This document shows, piece by piece, positions 1-7,552 of a stretch of DNA of 25,056 bases. The notes under the pieces were generated by a model. It did no database searches. It saw nothing but the letters and a program-made list of their open reading frames with translations, and was not told the origin of the DNA. This stretch comes from a virus, in the IMG/VR virus record IMGVR_UViG_3300003691_000048, positions 1 to 25,056 of that record. One strand, given 5' to 3'. The position numbers and the translations under genes are program-made. Position 1 is the stretch's first letter, and each line of letters opens with the position of its first letter.

Positions 1-29
1 TAATTAATTTAAAAAAAAGAGATAGATTA

Positions 30-47
30 AAGTTCGTCTAAAAACTA
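30..47. repeat. 18-bp direct repeat, left copy
   Basis: The sequence AAGTTCGTCTAAAAACTA occurs here and again, base for base, at 23883-23900. Both copies lie between genes, each followed by a hairpin with a T-run and then by a gene on the plus strand, and together they bracket the whole structural gene block. Bases 35-40 can pair with 48-53 (one G-T pair), so this copy may form a stem-loop in RNA. Whether it is a regulatory leader, a protein-binding site or a recombination site cannot be decided from sequence. Confidence 0.75.
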
Positions 48-78
48 TAGATGTGTACGGCTGCAAAACCGAATCCCG

Positions 79-108
79 AAAACGGAGTGTAAAAACTCCG
101 TTTTTTTT
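79..108 (+). terminator. Intrinsic terminator upstream of the small HTH-like gene
   Basis: AAAACGGAGT (79-88) pairs perfectly with ACTCCGTTTT (95-104) across a six-base loop, and the T-run continues to 108. It lies directly before a promoter-like element and a new gene. It could therefore end transcripts entering from the left or act as an attenuator for the gene at 124. Confidence 0.75.
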
Positions 109-110
109 AT

Positions 111-118
111 TACATTTG
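111..118 (+). promoter_or_regulatory. Bacteroidota-type -7 element (TACATTTG)
   Basis: TACATTTG matches the TAnnTTTG -7 consensus described for Bacteroidota primary sigma factor. It sits only six bases before the ATG at 124, so transcripts from it would be leaderless or nearly so. ACATTTGTAATA also resembles the ACTTTTGTnCTA motif of the divergent promoters at 7502-7644 (10 of 12 positions against the minus copy). No clear -33 element is seen because the terminator T-run occupies that place. Confidence 0.45.
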
Positions 119-123
119 TAATA

Positions 124-309
124 ATGGCAAGAGACCCTGAATTGCACCAGAGATTTGTAGATAAAGTAAGTACTTACTTTAACAATCTCGACTGCATTAG
201 AGAGTTTGGCGTTAAAAAAAATACCACGGCTTGGTGTATAGCTAAAACAGCCGACACCTTTCTCCTCAAGCCTAGAACGGTAGAAGATTATATTTATAAA
301 GCAGCGTAG
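124..309 (+). CDS. Small protein, possible helix-turn-helix regulator
   Basis: This 61-residue protein is not firmly recognised. Its second half (AKTADTFLLKPRTVEDYIYK, residues 40-59) has the rhythm of a helix-turn-helix: a short helix, a turn, then a recognition helix that starts with RTVEDYI as in many small DNA-binding proteins. The first half (RFVDKVSTYFNNL) is predicted helical. A TAnnTTTG element lies just upstream and an intrinsic terminator precedes it, so it may be its own transcription unit. Small HTH-like proteins of this kind are common beside late regions of Bacteroidota phages and could be late-gene regulators, but that is inference. There is no Shine-Dalgarno site before ATG 124, which is usual for this phylum. 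Confidence 0.6.
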   Translation: MARDPELHQRFVDKVSTYFNNLDCIREFGVKKNTTAWCIAKTADTFLLKPRTVEDYIYKAA

Positions 310-343
310 CTGTTTATATTTCACATTTTAAAATCACTAAATT

Positions 344-1090
344 ATGAGTAATTGCATTATTTGTACAACAAAATTAAAGTTTATGAATACGCCTACATTT
401 GGTTCTGGCAGGCTTAATGATGGAGGAATTGTGTGTAGTGGTTGCTATAAAAAAATTAACAACATTAACCCATCAATTGCTAGAAAATTAAAAAATCATT
501 CATCTGCAGATATTAACGCTCTATTTCAAAAAAAAGAATCTGACACTGCTTTTAAAAACAAAAAATTAGAAGAAATCAAGATACATATAAAATCTTTGGG
601 GCTTACTAACTTGTCTTCGTTTTTTAGTAGGAAAGAAATTAATGAGCTTCCAGATATCATAGCAGAAAACGAGCGTATCGATAATATTATACAAGGAATA
701 TATAACAACAGTCATGGTATATTAGTTTCAACCAATAGACGACTTGTATTTATAGACAAAGGGATGCTATATGGACTAAAAGTTGAAGATTTTCCACTTT
801 CAAAAATAACGTCTATCCAGTATGAAACTGGGCTATTACTTGCAAAAGTTAAAATTTATACTTCTAGCAATACAGCTATTATTGATAATGTAGATAAAGA
901 TGCTGCTCGTAATTTTGCAGAGTTTGTAAGAAATAAATTGTCTGAGAGCGAAACCCAACCTACAGCCACAACCGTAGCTGCTCCAAACGTATTAGAGCAA
1001 ATAGAAAAATTGGGTACATTAAAAGACAAAGGCCTTCTTTCGCAAGAGGAATTTAACGAGCAAAAAATCAAACTTTTAGAAAAATTATAA
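344..1090 (+). CDS. Zinc-ribbon / PH-like / SHOCT accessory protein
   Basis: The 248-residue protein has three visible parts. The N-terminus carries two CxxC pairs (C4/C7 and C31/C34), which suggests a small zinc ribbon. Residues about 110-195 read as a bacterial pleckstrin-homology-like domain, with the typical GILVSTNRRLVFID strand pattern and a following LSKITSI. Residues 213-248 form a SHOCT motif (LEQIEKLGTLKDKGLLSQEEF...), a short C-terminal oligomerisation element often fused to such PH domains. A Thr/Ala-rich linker joins the last two. It is transcribed against the head operon and ends in a strong terminator. Nothing ties it to virion building, so it is best viewed as an accessory (moron-type) gene expressed from the prophage. 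Its function is unknown. Confidence 0.8.
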   Translation: MSNCIICTTKLKFMNTPTFGSGRLNDGGIVCSGCYKKINNINPSIARKLKNHSSADINALFQKKESDTAFKNKKLEEIKIHIKSLGLTNLSSFFSRKEINELPDIIAENERIDNIIQGIYNNSHGILVSTNRRLVFIDKGMLYGLKVEDFPLSKITSIQYETGLLLAKVKIYTSSNTAIIDNVDKDAARNFAEFVRNKLSESETQPTATTVAAPNVLEQIEKLGTLKDKGLLSQEEFNEQKIKLLEKL

Positions 1091-1114
1091 GGCTACTCCC
1101 CAACTTAATTAATT

Positions 1115-1138
1115 CCCGCCCTTTGTGGCGGGTTTTTT
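1115..1138 (+). terminator. Intrinsic terminator between convergent operons
   Basis: CCCGCC (1115-1120) and GGCGGG (1127-1132) form a six-pair G/C stem with loop CTTTGT, followed by six T residues on the plus strand. It ends the accessory gene transcript. The stop codon of the converging minus-strand gene (1137-1139) overlaps the T-run. On the minus strand no T-run follows the stem, so it should terminate mainly rightward transcription. Confidence 0.88.
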
Positions 1139-1676
1139 ATTCTACATCTACATCGACAGTACTGTCTTGGTCAACTGGAACAATCTTAGCGTCTATCACA
1201 TCCACATCATTAACCAACACGTGCTCACTTTCTACCATTGCGCCCTGATCTAATAAAATACATTCGTAACGCTGTAGGTATAAAAGGTTAGCTGTACCAG
1301 TTTCAACTGGAGTAAAACCAATACGTCGCATCTCTTCAAAATTAACTCCACTGGTACCGTGAAAAAAGGAGTTGATTTTTGAGAGTAATTTTAAGAAATC
1401 TAAAGCCTTGGTTTGTTTTTTACTACCACGAGCTGTATCTGCAAATGTTTCAAAAAAGTAATATACATCTACCTGTAGATGCACGCGTTGCTCTTTTAAA
1501 CTTATATCTTCCATTGCATTGCTACGGTAGCTAAAAAATACTGCAGGAGATTTAAAAGGATGTTCCTCTGCTAAAAAGCTTACCTGCTCTGCCCATAGAT
1601 CTACATGTTTAATCTCTGGAAGATTATCGGTTATTATTTTCTCATGTTCTAGGTATAATTGTTCTAGGTTTTGCAT
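1137..1676 (-). CDS. Neck/tail-completion-like protein (Mu gp37 position)
   Basis: This 179-residue protein is the last gene of the leftward head operon, one base after the gpG-like gene. The N-terminal half (LPEIKHVDLWAEQVSF, then SPAVFFSYRS near residue 45) resembles short Bacteroidota phage proteins that occupy the place of Mu gp37, thought to act at the neck or as tail terminator. The C-terminus is acidic and repetitive (VNDVDVIDAK...VDVDVE). No catalytic motif is visible. The role comes from gene order (portal, F, gpG, then this) and weak pattern similarity. A general head-tail connector component is the main alternative. Confidence 0.65.
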   Translation of the reverse strand: MQNLEQLYLEHEKIITDNLPEIKHVDLWAEQVSFLAEEHPFKSPAVFFSYRSNAMEDISLKEQRVHLQVDVYYFFETFADTARGSKKQTKALDFLKLLSKINSFFHGTSGVNFEEMRRIGFTPVETGTANLLYLQRYECILLDQGAMVESEHVLVNDVDVIDAKIVPVDQDSTVDVDVE

Positions 1677-1677
1677 T

Positions 1678-2226
1678 TTAAAGGTGTTTATTCGTTAATT
1701 TAATAGTTTGATCTATATATCCTTTTTCTAATCGTTGCATATAAAAGTCACTATGTCCCATATATTGCCGTTGGGGTATTTTTATTAAATGGGGCTTTGT
1801 TTTCTTTACTTTACGCCCTTTAGCTTTTAAACTTTGGGCTGTTGTTTTATTAATAAATACAGCTTTACCTGGACCAATAACAATATAATAAGTGCCACCA
1901 GGATGATTAATAATTCCTCCCTCATTATGAATACTGGAGTAGGCTGCATAATTGCGAACATTTACCCAATTATTACCGGTAGTATAATCGAAAGCTCCTT
2001 TTAAAAATCCGGTTACATGTAATGTGCTTCCATTTGCACTACTATTTTTTCTATCTTCCCAACTCTCAAGGCCACTTTTGTCGATCCATCCCTTTTGCTC
2101 AAATCTGTCCTGGAAGAAATTAGTTGCGCTTATTCCGGCTATTTCTGGCAGGTGATGCAATAGATCTTCCATCCCTTTGCCAAGGGCTTTAAAATCTGGA
2201 AACTCGACACGTCTAGTTTTTGGCAT
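1678..2226 (-). CDS. Virion morphogenesis protein (Mu gpG-like)
   Basis: The 182-residue protein carries two hallmarks of the phage virion-morphogenesis family that includes Mu gpG and P2 gpS-like tail completion proteins: IHNEGG at residues 99-104 and IPQRQYMG at 150-157, the latter corresponding to the IPxRPFLG signature. The N-terminus is helical, with a lysine-rich stretch before the second motif. The protein probably joins head and tail or completes the tail. It lies 88 bases downstream of the portal-F gene and one base upstream of the gp37-like gene. The start is ATG 2226, preceded by A-rich sequence and no Shine-Dalgarno site. Confidence 0.85.
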   Translation of the reverse strand: MPKTRRVEFPDFKALGKGMEDLLHHLPEIAGISATNFFQDRFEQKGWIDKSGLESWEDRKNSSANGSTLHVTGFLKGAFDYTTGNNWVNVRNYAAYSSIHNEGGIINHPGGTYYIVIGPGKAVFINKTTAQSLKAKGRKVKKTKPHLIKIPQRQYMGHSDFYMQRLEKGYIDQTIKLTNKHL

Positions 2227-2289
2227 CTTTTTTGTATATTTGTATTAAGATAAAGAGCTGTACGGATACAGGCATCGGATTAACCTCCG

Positions 2290-2328
2290 CTAAGGGCCAC
2301 CGAAGTATGGTTCTTTATTTTTTTGCAT
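2290..2328 (-). other. Short reading frame in the portal-F/gpG gap
   Basis: The ATG at 2328 overlaps the end of the portal-F gene in the +1 frame and encodes MQKNKEPYFGGP before a stop. After a -1 shift near GGCCCT the reading continues as LAEVNPMPVSVQ and on for 25 residues, ending inside the next gene. Downstream, CTGTA-TCCG-TACAG forms a small stem-loop. The frames may be chance. It is listed because this 88-base gap is the longest inside the operon and is G/C-richer than its flanks. Confidence 0.2.
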
Positions 2329-4780
2329 ATAATAGAAATCCTACTCTTTCACTCGCTGCGTTTTTCATTTCAACTTCGTAAGATGTTTTAACATTAAAAT
2401 CTTTATCGGTGTTTACTACTCTAATTTTATCTTTAAAATAGGTGATGAATCGGTAAGATTTAAATGTTTTAGATCCTTTCTTTTCCTTATAATTAAGTAC
2501 ATATATTTCATGTGCTCCATTGAGCATTTTAGGGATATTGTGTACCCAAGTCCAACGACTATTTTTATTATCTTTTACAATATGATCAAACTGTTTTTTA
2601 CTAAGCTTTGTAACGTAGGTTTTCGCTCCTATTTTCGATTTCATCGTTATTTCTCCCTTTACAGCTTTGCTCTCAAACCACTTAGTAGCAGCTTCAATAC
2701 TATCTAATTTCTTCAAAGGAATTAACAGGTTTTTTCCTCTAGCATAGATCTCTTGTGCAGATCTTAACCCGTAATCTTTTACACCTTGCAACTCCCGAGT
2801 TGTATTACTGCTTAGGTTTTTAATATATGGATGATCATTACTAAAAATAAGTTGTTGCTTACCAGCATTAAACTGAAATGGCTTGGGAACCTTTGGGATA
2901 CCTTTTAGCTTTTCATCTGGAGTAATTGGTGTTCCTTTGGCAACTTGCCTAACCGTACATCTGCAAGCCCAATCTATTGGAGGGTAATATTTGTTCCAAA
3001 AAGCATCGTCAACGGGTCGGGTAATGCGATTTAGTCTTTTATGATCTTTTCGCACTTTACTATCTCCTGCAGTATTGTATTGCAAATCGAAAAGGTCTTT
3101 TTGGCTTTCAAACTTTGACCATTTACCAGCAGCTTGAGCAGTAAGCAATGCATTATTATATTCTGTTTTTAAATATCGAATATTATACTCACTGTGCAGT
3201 TTTTCTACTTCAGTTTTAAAAGTATTAAAAGGTCTTGTTTTTCCTTTTTCATCTACCAATAAGGCGCTAATTTCTGCATACTCGGTAAATATTTTTGAAG
3301 CCGAAAACACAAATAAATTACTTTGTAAATTGGCAAAGAAACCATCTTCAAATCCTGCAGAGGCTTTTGTTTCCTCCTTATTTTTAACAGCTTCAAACAA
3401 ATGGGTTGCGGTTTTGTTTACCAAGTCCCAATGTATTTTAGGAGCCGAATCTGTATAATATATGTCGCGTGCCCAGGAGAGCATGGTATTTTTTAAAGGA
3501 TCTGCACCTGCAGTAATTACTTCTGGTGTAGTTGGGTATAAATTTATTACTTCAGCTCTATGATCCGCGCTTAGTTTAGTCTTTTTTTTTTCACCCTCTG
3601 GCTCTTGGGGTGCTTGAGGTTCTGTACGTCCAATAATGGGAATGGCTGTTTTTTCTGAAATATATTCAGGATCCACTACATAACCAGAGTTAGTAATGGA
3701 GTTTACCAGATTCATTAATTCTTGTGGGCTCAACTCTTTAGTATCATCCCACTCAAAACGATGATCTTTTAATTTACTATATACCGGAGATATTAATTCT
3801 AAACGACACAGGAGCTCATCGTTGATCAAGAACTCTATAAAAGTCTTATCGTCTATATGGCGATCGTCGGCAACCTCTTTTAATATTTGCAATGATCCAA
3901 AAGTCCCTTTGGTATCTTTTGAGTCTGTGGTACCATCTTGGCCAAGTACACCCTTTGACATTTCAGAGTTCATTCGTGCCATTAGCTTGTCAAAAGTGTT
4001 ATAAGCATCAACACCTTGCATATTCATCATTTCTAGCTTTTCACCTCCCTGTAGCACAGCCCAGTGATTGCTAATCATATTTTGAAGCATATCTGCCAAC
4101 TCCTGGTGTCGGGTATCGTTATGACTATCTGTAGTTATAGTTCTTGGAGGAATGCTATATCTTTCTACAAATTCCAGCCAAGCTGCTTTGGCAAACTTTT
4201 TAGTTAATGGATCTGGGGCAATTTTCGCCAATTTACCTAAATCTCCATCCTCCCCAATTTGAATATAATAAGGAAATAGGTTTCCTTCTTTATATGGATA
4301 ACCTTTTTCGTCCCCCACTTCTTTTAAAATAAGCCCAGATTTATAATTTACATTCTCTCGAGGGACTAAACCTACGTGCATTAGTTCCATCTCTTCATTT
4401 AGATCCCAAAGCTCCAAAACGGTAGTTCCCATAAATCGCGACCACATCGACTCTTTTAAAAAGTTGTAAAACCATTTCTTTTTAAACAAAATATTGAGAT
4501 CTTTATCTTCTTTACCATTAGCATCAACGATTTTGAACTTAGAACCTAATATTTTTAAAATTCTACTCTCCAGTATCGATTGCAGGTGGCCGTCTATTAA
4601 AATACTTTCATAGACTTGTAATAAAGGTAATCTGTTAGAGCCCTCTTGAAGTCCAGCTAGCGTTAAGGCATCTTTCCAAGTTTTAATGGATTGAACACTT
4701 AAGCTTTTACTACGAGGTAATATTATATTAGAAGGTCTGTTCTTGCTATATTTTTTTCCTACTTTACTGTTTTGTGCCAT
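2315..4780 (-). CDS. Portal (DUF935-like) fused to Mu F-like head protein with C-terminal nuclease-like domain
   Basis: This 821-residue protein joins parts that are separate genes in Mu (gp29 and gp30). Residues about 20-385 match the DUF935/gp29 portal style, with an N-terminal LPRSKSLSVQSIKTW segment and a GTFGSLQ stretch near 292. A proline/charged linker (386-402) leads to a Mu F-like minor head domain at about 430-612, whose signature is complete: DSKVRKDH at 573-580, DDAFW at 591-595, PPIDWACRCTV at 600-610 with paired cysteines. Residues about 685-821 form an extra lysine-rich domain (TWVHNIP, HEIYVLNYK, SYRFITYF, RVVNTD) that resembles the barnase/EndoU/RelE-like domains seen at the ends of phage minor head proteins. 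The portal forms the dodecameric DNA gate; F-like proteins are internal head components. The C-terminal nuclease reading is tentative. Confidence 0.88.
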   Translation of the reverse strand: MAQNSKVGKKYSKNRPSNIILPRSKSLSVQSIKTWKDALTLAGLQEGSNRLPLLQVYESILIDGHLQSILESRILKILGSKFKIVDANGKEDKDLNILFKKKWFYNFLKESMWSRFMGTTVLELWDLNEEMELMHVGLVPRENVNYKSGLILKEVGDEKGYPYKEGNLFPYYIQIGEDGDLGKLAKIAPDPLTKKFAKAAWLEFVERYSIPPRTITTDSHNDTRHQELADMLQNMISNHWAVLQGGEKLEMMNMQGVDAYNTFDKLMARMNSEMSKGVLGQDGTTDSKDTKGTFGSLQILKEVADDRHIDDKTFIEFLINDELLCRLELISPVYSKLKDHRFEWDDTKELSPQELMNLVNSITNSGYVVDPEYISEKTAIPIIGRTEPQAPQEPEGEKKKTKLSADHRAEVINLYPTTPEVITAGADPLKNTMLSWARDIYYTDSAPKIHWDLVNKTATHLFEAVKNKEETKASAGFEDGFFANLQSNLFVFSASKIFTEYAEISALLVDEKGKTRPFNTFKTEVEKLHSEYNIRYLKTEYNNALLTAQAAGKWSKFESQKDLFDLQYNTAGDSKVRKDHKRLNRITRPVDDAFWNKYYPPIDWACRCTVRQVAKGTPITPDEKLKGIPKVPKPFQFNAGKQQLIFSNDHPYIKNLSSNTTRELQGVKDYGLRSAQEIYARGKNLLIPLKKLDSIEAATKWFESKAVKGEITMKSKIGAKTYVTKLSKKQFDHIVKDNKNSRWTWVHNIPKMLNGAHEIYVLNYKEKKGSKTFKSYRFITYFKDKIRVVNTDKDFNVKTSYEVEMKNAASERVGFLLYAKK

Positions 4781-4812
4781 TTAGGTGGGTTTAAAGGGTA
4801 TTTAAAATCTAT

Positions 4813-5229
4813 TTAAAAGAGGTAATCATCATTTCCGATATTTCCCCAAAGCAATTCTTTGCGAGTGTCTATTTTTGGAAGATTTGGAACTTCAATACCG
4901 TTACGAACATCCTCGAGCCATTTATCGGCTAGTTTCTTTTCGTCTTTATAATCACTCGGTATTTTTCTTGGTGCGTTACGCCGTACCATATAATAGCAAA
5001 CTAGTGCTGTTAAATGTTTTACTACCTCAGGATCACGATCAGGGTCTACAGCTGCAAAAACAGCATCCACATCGTAGCGTTGTCGAAGCTTTGTTTTTAC
5101 TCTGGCTATTTGTTGCCCTTCTATTTGCTCGAGAGCAGCTTCATCTTCTACGTCATCGTCATCTACAAAGGTCTCGAACATGTGAGCGACTAAATCTTCT
5201 CTTTTAAGAAATACAAAGTTTAATGCCAT
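4813..5229 (-). CDS. DUF1320 / Mu gp36-like head-tail adaptor
   Basis: The 138-residue protein fits the DUF1320 (Mu gp36) family in length, in its helical, acidic N-terminal half (FLKREDLVAHMFETFVDDDD) and in the later segment (DPEVVKHLTALVCYYMVRRNAPRKIP), which resembles adaptor proteins that dock beneath the portal. Its ATG overlaps the large-terminase stop by one base (TAATG), which implies translational coupling. The portal-F gene follows after 32 bases. The expected role is a connector ring between portal and tail. No enzyme motif is present. Confidence 0.8.
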   Translation of the reverse strand: MALNFVFLKREDLVAHMFETFVDDDDVEDEAALEQIEGQQIARVKTKLRQRYDVDAVFAAVDPDRDPEVVKHLTALVCYYMVRRNAPRKIPSDYKDEKKLADKWLEDVRNGIEVPNLPKIDTRKELLWGNIGNDDYLF

Positions 5230-6743
5230 TAGTATAAGTGTTTGCGTTTAATTCTTCCGGTGCTTATGGTACCGGTTCTGTTTGAATAAATATAAGTGGA
5301 CAATTTCTCGATACATTGTTGATCTGCATCTGGAGAATCGTCCTTTGTTTTGTAATTTGGCTCTAATGCGTATAATTGAGCTAATCCTAACTGAGTATCG
5401 TTATGGCTCTTTAATTTTTCATTATACCACATTCTATTATTTTGGTAATAGGGCTGCATCGTAAGCATCCGATCGTATTTTTTACCCTTCGGAATTACAA
5501 TCTTTATGATATTTAATTTAATGCCAAATTCATCCTCTACCTCTTGGATAGTTCGCTCCACTTCATCGTTCCAGAACTGAGCCTCAAACTGCCAATGTAC
5601 AATCACACCATCGGGTAGGTTAATTTGAAAGTCGCACATAAACTCGACAGCTGCTCTCATTTTACATTGCTTTAAAAAGGTAGTTACTTTAAAGAATTCT
5701 TTACTCTTTAAGCCCCAAACTGGTACTGCATTAAAATCTGCAGTAGGAGTTCCTGCGTAAGCAACATCCCAATGTCCTACTAATGCTTCAAAATGATCTA
5801 TTCTTGGAAGTTTGCAATACTGAGTTTCTTCCGGCATAAATATTTTCCCTTGCGGGTTAGAAATATGGCAATACTCAGCATCTGCAGCTAAGGTTCCCAT
5901 TTTCTTACGTTTCTTTTTAAAGTAATCCTTTTTGTATTTCTGAAACCAAGTAGGTAATAAGGTTACCGTGTTGTAAGCCAACACTTCGTGGACTTTCCAA
6001 TCTTTATGGCGAGCAGCTAGTTTCTTTAAAAACATTATTGGAGCAAACCAGTTATTACTAAATAAAAGGCGTTCGTAAAGTCCATCAAATACTGGTAACA
6101 GTTCCTGCTCTACCCACTCCACAATCTCATCCTGGATACGTTCGTTTTTTATTGTTTTACGTGTTTCTAAATCATCTCCGCCTATTAGAGTAGGTCTTAG
6201 ATGACCAACTCTCAAACCTCTACAGCTTTGTCCCAAACCTAAAGCATGGCCAATAAAACCGCCCTTGGTAATAAAGAATCCATCTTCCCAGGATCCGATG
6301 CGTTTTTGTTCTCCAAAATCATTAATAATTCGAGGATTGTCTTGAAACTCCAAGCGGATATCCTCCAACAGCTGCTGTGCTCTTTTTTCGTTTTGACCTA
6401 TTAAAACGAAGTAGGTTTCACCTTCGTTTAACCACAACCAAAAAGGTATAATTATATTATTCCAAACAGACTTGGCCTGTCCACGACCCCATTTTGCAAA
6501 GCCTATAAATTTAGGATCCCGTTTTACCATATTAGCCCATTTAATATGAAAATCGTTACACTCGCTAGTAGCATAATGAGGGAAGTAATATTCTACACAA
6601 AATTTAACATCTTTTTTTGCACGAGCAATACGAGCTCTCTTTTCGGTTTTAGTTTCATTAATATTAATGGTACCTCCAGAGGCTCGAATAAGTTTTATCT
6701 TTTCGAGGATCCTTTCCTGTGCTTTTTTGTCTTCAGCTTTCAT
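5229..6743 (-). CDS. Terminase large subunit (Mu gp28-like)
   Basis: This 504-residue packaging motor has an N-terminal ATPase and a C-terminal RNase H-like nuclease. The Walker A region is AKWGRGQAKS (83-92). The Walker B strand is PTLIGGDDLE (184-193), with the acidic pair at 190-191 and E193 as likely catalytic glutamate. The nuclease domain supplies acidic residues at D325 (GHWDVAY), E387 (WQFEAQFW) and D469/D472 (DDSPDAD). Length and motif order match Mu gp28-type large terminases, which cut and package DNA by the headful mechanism. It follows the 86-residue gene with adjoining ends and overlaps the DUF1320 gene by one base. Confidence 0.93.
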   Translation of the reverse strand: MKAEDKKAQERILEKIKLIRASGGTININETKTEKRARIARAKKDVKFCVEYYFPHYATSECNDFHIKWANMVKRDPKFIGFAKWGRGQAKSVWNNIIIPFWLWLNEGETYFVLIGQNEKRAQQLLEDIRLEFQDNPRIINDFGEQKRIGSWEDGFFITKGGFIGHALGLGQSCRGLRVGHLRPTLIGGDDLETRKTIKNERIQDEIVEWVEQELLPVFDGLYERLLFSNNWFAPIMFLKKLAARHKDWKVHEVLAYNTVTLLPTWFQKYKKDYFKKKRKKMGTLAADAEYCHISNPQGKIFMPEETQYCKLPRIDHFEALVGHWDVAYAGTPTADFNAVPVWGLKSKEFFKVTTFLKQCKMRAAVEFMCDFQINLPDGVIVHWQFEAQFWNDEVERTIQEVEDEFGIKLNIIKIVIPKGKKYDRMLTMQPYYQNNRMWYNEKLKSHNDTQLGLAQLYALEPNYKTKDDSPDADQQCIEKLSTYIYSNRTGTISTGRIKRKHLY

Positions 6744-7003
6744 TAAATTTTTGTAATGTCTCCTGGTTTAATGATGCGATTCTGTTTTATATGAGTAACC
6801 TCTTTTTTACTAAAATCGTAGAACATATTGGTCACTACTTTTACGCGATATATTTCTTTACGATCGTTGGCGAGTTTCTTTTCACGTACTATTTGACCCA
6901 GCTTATAGCCACAGCCTTTTTCTAATAAGTAGGCTCCTATTTGTAATTGCCAGTCTTTTATGCTGCCCATATTCCAGAGCAGGGACATTATTATTTTTAT
7001 CAT
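6743..7003 (-). CDS. Unknown small protein between the terminase genes
   Basis: This 86-residue protein is not recognised. It starts inside the stop of the small-terminase gene (ATGA overlap) and its own stop adjoins the ATG of the large-terminase gene, so it is surely translated with them. It is basic, with a mostly beta-like C-terminal half (EIYRVKVVTNMFYDF...VTHIKQNRIIKPGDI) and an N-terminal helix with WNMGSIKDWQLQIGAYLLEKG. The last residues (RIIKPGDITKI) resemble the end of a small SH3-like fold. Position suggests a packaging accessory protein. M6 is an alternative start, but the ATGA overlap favours M1. Confidence 0.7.
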   Translation of the reverse strand: MIKIIMSLLWNMGSIKDWQLQIGAYLLEKGCGYKLGQIVREKKLANDRKEIYRVKVVTNMFYDFSKKEVTHIKQNRIIKPGDITKI

Positions 7004-7488
7004 TTGTATTTAAGAGCTATAGTATTAGTATGATTTTCAAAAAAGTCTAATATATCTGGATGTACTTTTTTATCCATTTCGTCTAGCATAGCAGCTAGTA
7101 TTTCCTCAGCAACATTGATGTACACATTGTAAGGTATGCGATGCTCCTTAGTGAAACTTTGAGTGTATTTATTGAGTTTTGCAATAAGATCACCTAATCT
7201 CATTTCTTCTTTAGAGATTCGCTCCTTTTCCTCCAGATCATCACCAGGATCTTCTTGAGATAAAATCAAAAGTTTTTCAGCATAGACATTACCCAATTTG
7301 TTGGCGGTTTCCTCGGCTGTTTTTATAGAACCTAATAACGCATTACGTCTATCTTTCCAATGGTATTTATCTACCCACGATCCAATGGTTTTCTCGTTTA
7401 CATTTAGGAGTTTTGAAATTTCTTTAGCTGTTTTACGCTCTTTAATATAAAGAGGCTCTGCGAGTTGTCTCTCTCTGTCTTTTGCCAT
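7000..7488 (-). CDS. Terminase small subunit
   Basis: This 162-residue protein begins with a helix-turn-helix of the phage small-terminase type: residues about 8-45 read LAEPLYIKERKTAKEISKLL then NVNEKTIGSWVDKYHWKDRR. The tryptophan after the recognition helix and the WKDRR end are typical. The rest is a long helical oligomerisation region (YAEKLLIL..., LGDLIAKLNKYTQSF). Small terminases bind phage DNA and hand it to the large subunit. ATG 7488 is preferred; an in-frame TTG seven codons upstream lies within the promoter-like motif and is unlikely. It is the first gene of the leftward operon, 160-180 bases from the divergent protease gene. Confidence 0.85.
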   Translation of the reverse strand: MAKDRERQLAEPLYIKERKTAKEISKLLNVNEKTIGSWVDKYHWKDRRNALLGSIKTAEETANKLGNVYAEKLLILSQEDPGDDLEEKERISKEEMRLGDLIAKLNKYTQSFTKEHRIPYNVYINVAEEILAAMLDEMDKKVHPDILDFFENHTNTIALKYK

Positions 7489-7501
7489 AGGTAGTAATGT
7501 G

Positions 7502-7548
7502 TAGTACAAAAGTGGTATTTAATTACCATGTTCTTAAAAGTAATATCC
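7502..7548 (-). promoter_or_regulatory. Leftward late promoter, half of a symmetric divergent pair
   Basis: Read on the minus strand, this segment ends in CCACTTTTGTACTA (7515 to 7502) with GATAT 47 bases upstream counting from the end. The same arrangement, with identical spacing, occurs on the plus strand at 7598-7644. CACTTTTG approximates the TAnnTTTG -7 element with C in place of T. The small-terminase ATG follows 13 bases after the motif. Promoter activity is inferred from position, spacing and sequence, not shown. Confidence 0.6.
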
Positions 7549-7552
7549 AAGG

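Noticed and set aside
60-80. Possible tRNA 3' remnant (CCGAATCCCG resembles a T-arm)
   Set aside because: The flanking bases do not form a five-pair T stem, there is no acceptor stem or CCA context, and nothing upstream resembles an anticodon arm.
4-324. 106-codon open frame on the minus strand at the left edge
   Set aside because: It runs through the 18-bp element, the terminator and the antisense of the 61-residue gene, and its product is a low-quality mixture of aromatic and basic residues with no domain pattern.
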